Source of the DNA: Gnetum montanum | Taxonomy: Eukaryota; Streptophyta; Gnetopsida; Gnetales; Gnetaceae | DNA length: 23,128 bases | Assembly: GCA_015680685.1 (NCBI GenBank) | Contig: MNCI01023466.1 | Coordinates: 1,545 to 24,672, forward strand | Direction: 5' to 3' | In this document: positions 18,931-23,128 of the stretch, piece after piece | How positions within the stretch are numbered: position 1 is the first letter of the stretch | Layout of the letters: the number at the start of each line of letters is the position of its first letter | Program-made: the position numbers and the translations under genes | The notes under the pieces: generated by a model | What the model saw: only the letters and a program-made list of their open reading frames with translations | Databases searched by the model: none | Told to the model about the DNA's origin: nothing

Positions 18931-19190
18931 AAAGTTCTGTATATTTCAATCTAATGTCTGGTTCAAACCTATGACGCATAAGATGCAAGTCACAAGTTTT
19001 ACGAACAAGCTACATTTCATTGAGTCATGCTACTACTGCCAATTTTTTTAATTTGCCATCTTTCATCTTACATGAACCAGAAAAAATATGATTTAATTAA
19101 AATATAAAAATTAGATTTGGACCACAAGAAGAAACTTTTTAAGATTTTAGAGTTTAGCCATGAAATAGAATATAAAATAATGACAAATAC
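18931..19190. other. AT-rich flank, nothing recognised
   Basis: The base composition drops back to AT-rich at about 18.93 kb, which marks the right edge of the retroelement. I see no LTR end, primer-binding site or coding sequence here. Confidence 0.5.
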
Positions 19191-19193
19191 GAT

Positions 19194-20412
19194 TTGGAAT
19201 TACATGCAATGCTGCCATATTCAATAGGTGATCCTTCAAGCGGATCCACTGCTTCTTTGCCATTCTACAAGTTACCTAATGATTTACATAAATATATTAC
19301 TCAAGAAATTTCAGGAAGGTATATTTTTATGCAAATTCTAAGTTATTTACCTCATTCCTCAATTTTTTTTGAGTTATTTAAATATGCTATTCATGCATGC
19401 TATCTATCAAACTCATTTTTGTTAGTAGAATTTGTTGATTCGACAATGGTTTTTAAGACCCTTAATATTGGTGTTTTCAATCATCATCATGCTTTATTAA
19501 TTATTCAAAAGTGGACTTTTTCTTTTAATCTAACATCTTCTAAATTTCGCAAAGTTCCTTGTTTTGTTGAATGGGCTAATTTTCCATTGACTTTAGAAAA
19601 AGTTGAAAGGGATATTGTCTCTTGAATTTGACCAATCAAGCATTTTGAAACCTTAGCTACATCTAATGGTTTTTGTCGAATTCGATGTATGATTAAGGTG
19701 GGTCTTGATTTGTTAAGGCGAGAAATTCTTCTATGTGCTGGCCAAATTGATTATGTGCAAAATGTTGTTTATTGCAATCTTGCAAAGCCATATCACTATT
19801 ATCATCAAGAGGGTCATGTGTTTGATTCATATCCGTTTATGCTATGAAAAAAGGCTATCCATGTCCGTCAACACCAAGCTACTGCAAACACTACCAAAGT
19901 TCTACAATTGTTGTAGATCCTGCTAAGGTTTTTTCTATTGATGCTACAAATCCTACAATGATTTTTTCTACTAATGTTTCAATAATTAGCCTATCCTTTT
20001 CTTTTACTGTTGTTCAACAAAATATACCTTGAAGAAGGTTTCAATCAGATCAATTTCAAAGAATACTTTAAAGACTAAGGGAAAACCAATATCTATTCCT
20101 AATGTCTCACAAAAACTTCTTGTTGATCTAGATGATTTCCAAATGGTTCTACATAATAAAAAACGTCAAGGAAGTCTATATATTGACGATCACATACTAA
20201 ATCTTCAAAATGGACATCATGTTCAAGATATTTTAACTACTAATAATTCATTTGCACTATTTGTCAAGATTTGGAGATACTATTTTTCGATAACGTTGAT
20301 TCTTTTGACAAGGTCATGGCCTCCTCCAACTCCACCAAATGTTAACCTTTTCATGGAATGTCCAATTTCCTACCCCAAAGGGGAAGTTTTTCCAAATTGG
20401 TTATATGGATGA
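19194..20412 (+). pseudogene. LINE ORF1 of the DUF4283 / zinc-knuckle type, decayed
   Basis: DUF4283 proteins are the nucleic-acid-binding ORF1 products of plant L1-type LINEs. The stretch at 19194-19625 reads SFLLVEFVDSTMVFKTLN, ALLIIQKWTFSFNL and FRKVPCFVEWANFPLTLE, in the order of that domain. After stops at 19623-19625 and six bases later the same frame continues with FCRIRCMIKV, then YVQNVVYCNLAKPYHYYHQE and GHVFDSYP. This is the zinc-knuckle position with its histidine kept but all three cysteine positions read as tyrosine. A further open stretch (20029-20412) may be its low-complexity tail. No endonuclease or RT follows, so only ORF1 is left. The start codon is not certain. Confidence 0.65.
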
Positions 20413-20502
20413 AAACCTGAAAAGACATCCAAAACCATTAAGCCTTTCTTTTTTGTTGAATTGGAGTGTCTCCTCTCTATAGTACTCTTCTGTGATTGTA
20501 CT

Positions 20503-20548
20503 CTAAATATATATGTATATATGTATGTATGGATGTATGTACATATGT
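20503..20548. repeat. TATG-rich simple repeat
   Basis: An imperfect run of TATA, TATG and GATG units. It has no coding meaning, although it produces a tyrosine- and isoleucine-rich frame on the minus strand. Confidence 0.75.
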
Positions 20549-21158
20549 AAGGGTCCAACACCCAACAAATATGATAGATAAAATAAGATAATTACCTTGA
20601 TGATACCAACCTTTTCCTGACCTCAATTTTTACGTTTAATGTTGCTAGCTTAAATTTTATCTCAAATGTTTTTTTTAATTTCAAAGATCGCATGGGCAAG
20701 CAATGTGTTAAAAATTTTATTATTGTGTCATGTTCACCCATTCATGTCCATGACAGTACCAAATATTGTAAAATTTTGAAAACATAAAACTTTTAGATCT
20801 TTCTACCACTATTTTTAAGCTATTTGAACAATTCCATGAATATTTTACCATTTTTCTTGAAGAGTATTTCCGAATGCCTTGGATTTTTCAAATGAATATA
20901 CCATACAACGCTCTACAATAAACCTCTCAAAATTCACTATTTTTAGCAACTTCTTAAAACTTAAGACTAGACATTCATTCACAATGGAAGATCCCAAACA
21001 AATTTGGAATTCGGAAGAATGCTTCCAATGATTAGATTTGTGTGAGAATGCAAAAAACCACTTCAATTTTAAAACTTTAAAACGGGATCTAGTCAAAAAA
21101 ATCCTGAAATGATTGAGGTTCAAAAAATGGAATATGAAAACAAATTATCAAGTTTACG
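20549..21158. other. AT-rich stretch, nothing recognised
   Basis: There is a 92-codon open frame on the minus strand (20845-21123), but it has no motif I know and overlaps the probable leader of the LINE that follows on the plus strand. I treat it as chance. Confidence 0.4.
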
Positions 21159-21842
21159 ATGTATGATGAAATGATGAAAAAACTTAAAGATCTGCCACTG
21201 CATGTGAAGGAGATGTGTCAGAAAGTAGTTGGAAGCAAAGTTTGTTGCTTGGAAGCCAAAACCAAAGTAAATCAAAATGATAATCAGCTAAAAGAAATTG
21301 CTGAATAAAAAAAATTGCATATCGGTACATTGGAAGCTATTATTGAAGCAAATCCAACAAAGAAATAGTTTGAGAAAATTGGTGAAGAAACTCACATAGA
21401 TTTGGTGATGTGCAGTCTTCTTAATAAAGAAAAAGAAAAGAATGAAAAGGTCTATAATCTCCATTTTGTTGGGATAGAACAGAATGAAAATGAAAACCTA
21501 ATTAGAAGTGACAATAGTGATAAATAACATCATGCATATTGAACTGCCTAAAATAATGGATGCAATTCGATCTGGGCCTAAAAATGGTAAACGTAAATAC
21601 ATTGTTGTCAAATTTCATAACACAAATGACAAATCCAAAGTTTGGAAACATCAGACTCACTTAAAGGGTTATAAAATTTGGATCAATGAAGATCTCACCA
21701 AAAGAAAACTTACAAAAAGATCTATAAAATAGAAGAAAGTGAAAGAAGTAAGAGTAGAAGGTTCTGTAGCTTTTCTGGATGCAAGAAGTAATGCAATAAT
21801 TACCAAAACTAAATATTCAAAAATTTTCACAAAGAAGATATA
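21159..21842 (+). pseudogene. LINE ORF1, coiled-coil and RRM-like type, decayed
   Basis: The plus-strand frame starting YDEMMKKLKDLPLHVKEM runs with few stops through LEAKTKVNQNDNQLKEIAE, a heptad-like coiled coil, and LNKEKEKNEKVYNLHFVGIE, the usual transition into the RRM-like part. A neighbouring frame gives KRKYIVVKFHNTNDKSKVW and HLKGYKIWINEDLTK, typical of the C-terminal part of L1-like ORF1 proteins, followed by VEGSVAFLDARSNAI. ORF1 trimers bind LINE RNA. It lies directly before the endonuclease, so both belong to one element. It differs in type from the DUF4283 ORF1 at 19.2 kb. Confidence 0.6.
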
Positions 21843-22027
21843 AAATATCTTCAATGTGAATTTTTAAACATTGATGGATCAGTAGCAAATAAAGTGAAGG
21901 TGTTATATAAGATATCTTTTTTTAACAAATTTGACATTTTTGGTATTACTAGATATAAGAAACTGAAGACTCTCTAGAAATTTCTGTTTCAATTTTTTCT
22001 ATTTTCTCTTGACCTTACAAAAGAAAT

Positions 22028-22625
22028 GTAGATCCTGGAATACCTTTTGAAGGTTTGGTTGTTTTGGCTCAAAATTCTCTTCATAAGCAATTCCAAATAG
22101 AAAAGGTACATGGATACAATAAGCATGTTTGGCTAAAAATATTACAACAAAAATCTCTTTTATTTTTAACCTTTTGCTGCTTTGCACCTAGAGAAGCTAC
22201 TTGCTATGAATGAGAAGGTTTATCACAAGATTTTCCATTTCAATCCCTTATGGATGTTGCTAGCTTTGCTCAAAGAGGACAAATTTACATATGTGATGAC
22301 TTTAATGCTAGAATTAGTTCTAATCAAATGCCTACTAGTCACTGAAGTCCTCAAGGCTTTTTAAAATATGAGAAAAGTACAGAATGAAATTGAAAACATT
22401 TGTTAGAATGGGGACAAGAATTAGATCTATTGTTTCTAAATGACATAAAAAGATATCTAAAATTAGGTGGCTTCACTTTTGTAGGACCACTAGGCAACTC
22501 CAATATTGATTTTCTTCTTTCTAGCCTAGACAATGTTAGCAACATCAAATGTTTTGAGGTAGATGAAGAAATAATTGAATCCTATTGTCACCCTTTATAC
22601 TTCATGTTATTAATGAATACATAAC
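22028..22625 (+). pseudogene. LINE endonuclease domain (APE type), decayed
   Basis: The apurinic-type endonuclease nicks target DNA to start reverse transcription. In one frame, with a few stops, the reading runs VDPGIPFEGLVVLAQNSLHK, then FCCFAPREATCYE, SLMDVASFAQRGQIYICDDF and NARI (aspartate and asparagine at 22298-22306). It continues with ELDLLFLNDIKRYLKLGGFT and PLGNSNIDFLLSSLDN, ending in SYCHPLYF, where the final catalytic D-H pair position keeps the H but reads C-H. DFNAR is the usual catalytic box of this family. The N-terminal part of the fold is not recognisable. Confidence 0.65.
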
Positions 22626-23128
22626 ATATAAGATATTGCAAAAGGCAAAAGCACTTCAAAATAATTGCAGAAAAAAAAAAGGAAGGATTTTCAAAATGAA
22701 ATTCAAAAGATTTGGATTCCAAAGTGTGTCTTACAAAAACTCTAATTATAGTTGCCCTAAATATTTTGAAAAGTCAAAATACAAATAATCAACAATGTTT
22801 TAATGAAGAATGTAAGATAGCTAAAATCTTACTAAAGACTTAGTCACCAGAGACTATCAAGGCATTAAAAAAATCTTATTTGAACTAAGAAGAAGAAATT
22901 TGTCAAACAAAGACAAAATAGTTTATTAGATATAAAAAAGAAAGATCTCAAATGTTTTTGGCCTTCATTTTAAAGAAAGAGAAGAAAAGACTATGCTTTT
23001 GCTGTCAAGGGTATTAAAAATTTTTATCAAACTTCGTTTTATAGTGATGATAAAATAGAAGATTTTCATAACAATGATAATACATTGTTCATTTCTTTTG
23101 ATAACACAATGCAAGAAATTAAAAAAAA
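22626..23128 (+). mobile_element. LINE linker between endonuclease and RT, cut by the window edge
   Basis: Frames with many stops still show the lysine-rich linker usual between endonuclease and RT: FNEECKIAKILLKT, then SPETIKALKKSYLN and GIKNFYQTSFYSDDKIEDFH near the end. The RT would lie beyond the window. The adenine runs near 22670 and at the end are inside the linker and are not a poly(A) tail. Confidence 0.5.

Noticed and set aside
20845-21123. 92-codon minus-strand open frame
   Set aside because: No motif; AT-rich chance frame next to the LINE ORF1 on the plus strand.

Overview
The window looks like intergenic nuclear DNA from a land plant with a large, repeat-rich genome. It holds a Ty3/gypsy element of the Tat type (gag, protease, reverse transcriptase, two RNase H domains, integrase), short GT-AG introns with TGCTAAC-like branch sites, a plant ORF1 of the DUF4283 type, and decayed LINEs. 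The LINEs, with a DFNARI-type endonuclease and a YAGD-box reverse transcriptase, suggest a fern or gymnosperm more than an angiosperm, but this is an inference. Nothing bacterial was seen and no intact host gene was found.

Layout: 1-5846 is AT-rich. It has a tandem duplication (2134-2498), two possible decayed exons on the minus strand (2896-3243), a tRNA-derived SINE-like stretch (about 3490-3680) and the decayed 3' half of a LINE on the plus strand (about 3745-5460). From about 5847 to 18930 the base composition becomes more GC-rich, and a degenerate Tat-type element lies on the minus strand. Reading leftwards from 18930 it runs gag, gag C-terminus with zinc knuckle, protease, a foreign-looking block, pol (RT, RNase H, second RNase H, integrase), a repeat array, and a probable 3' LTR of about 2.7 kb with its own TATA box. 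No 5' LTR is visible; the right edge falls inside gag-like sequence.

The most unusual part is the block at about 12.42-15.49 kb between protease and RT. It carries a plus-strand gene, antisense to the element, with a TATA-like box, three GT-AG introns with CTAA-type branch sites, and a broken reading frame resembling an FCP1/NIF-type HAD phosphatase, followed by a second conserved-looking domain. Because it is antisense, its introns would not be spliced from the element's genomic RNA, which would explain how an intron-containing gene could ride in a retroelement. A family of 18 short repeat boxes (AGTTTAA followed by NGTC-N6-GACN) lies at both ends of pol. The outer base of the palindrome changes in pairs between copies, which suggests a conserved hairpin or a dimer-binding site. 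A second palindromic motif (GCTACGCTA/TAGCGTAGC) recurs in the probable LTR and in the antisense gene's upstream region and first intron.

From 18.93 kb to the end the DNA is AT-rich again, with a DUF4283/zinc-knuckle LINE ORF1 relic (about 19.19-20.41 kb) and the 5' half of another LINE (ORF1, endonuclease and linker, about 21.16-23.13 kb) cut off by the window edge. All coding regions carry stops or frameshifts, so the window is best read as old, nested and decaying transposon DNA.
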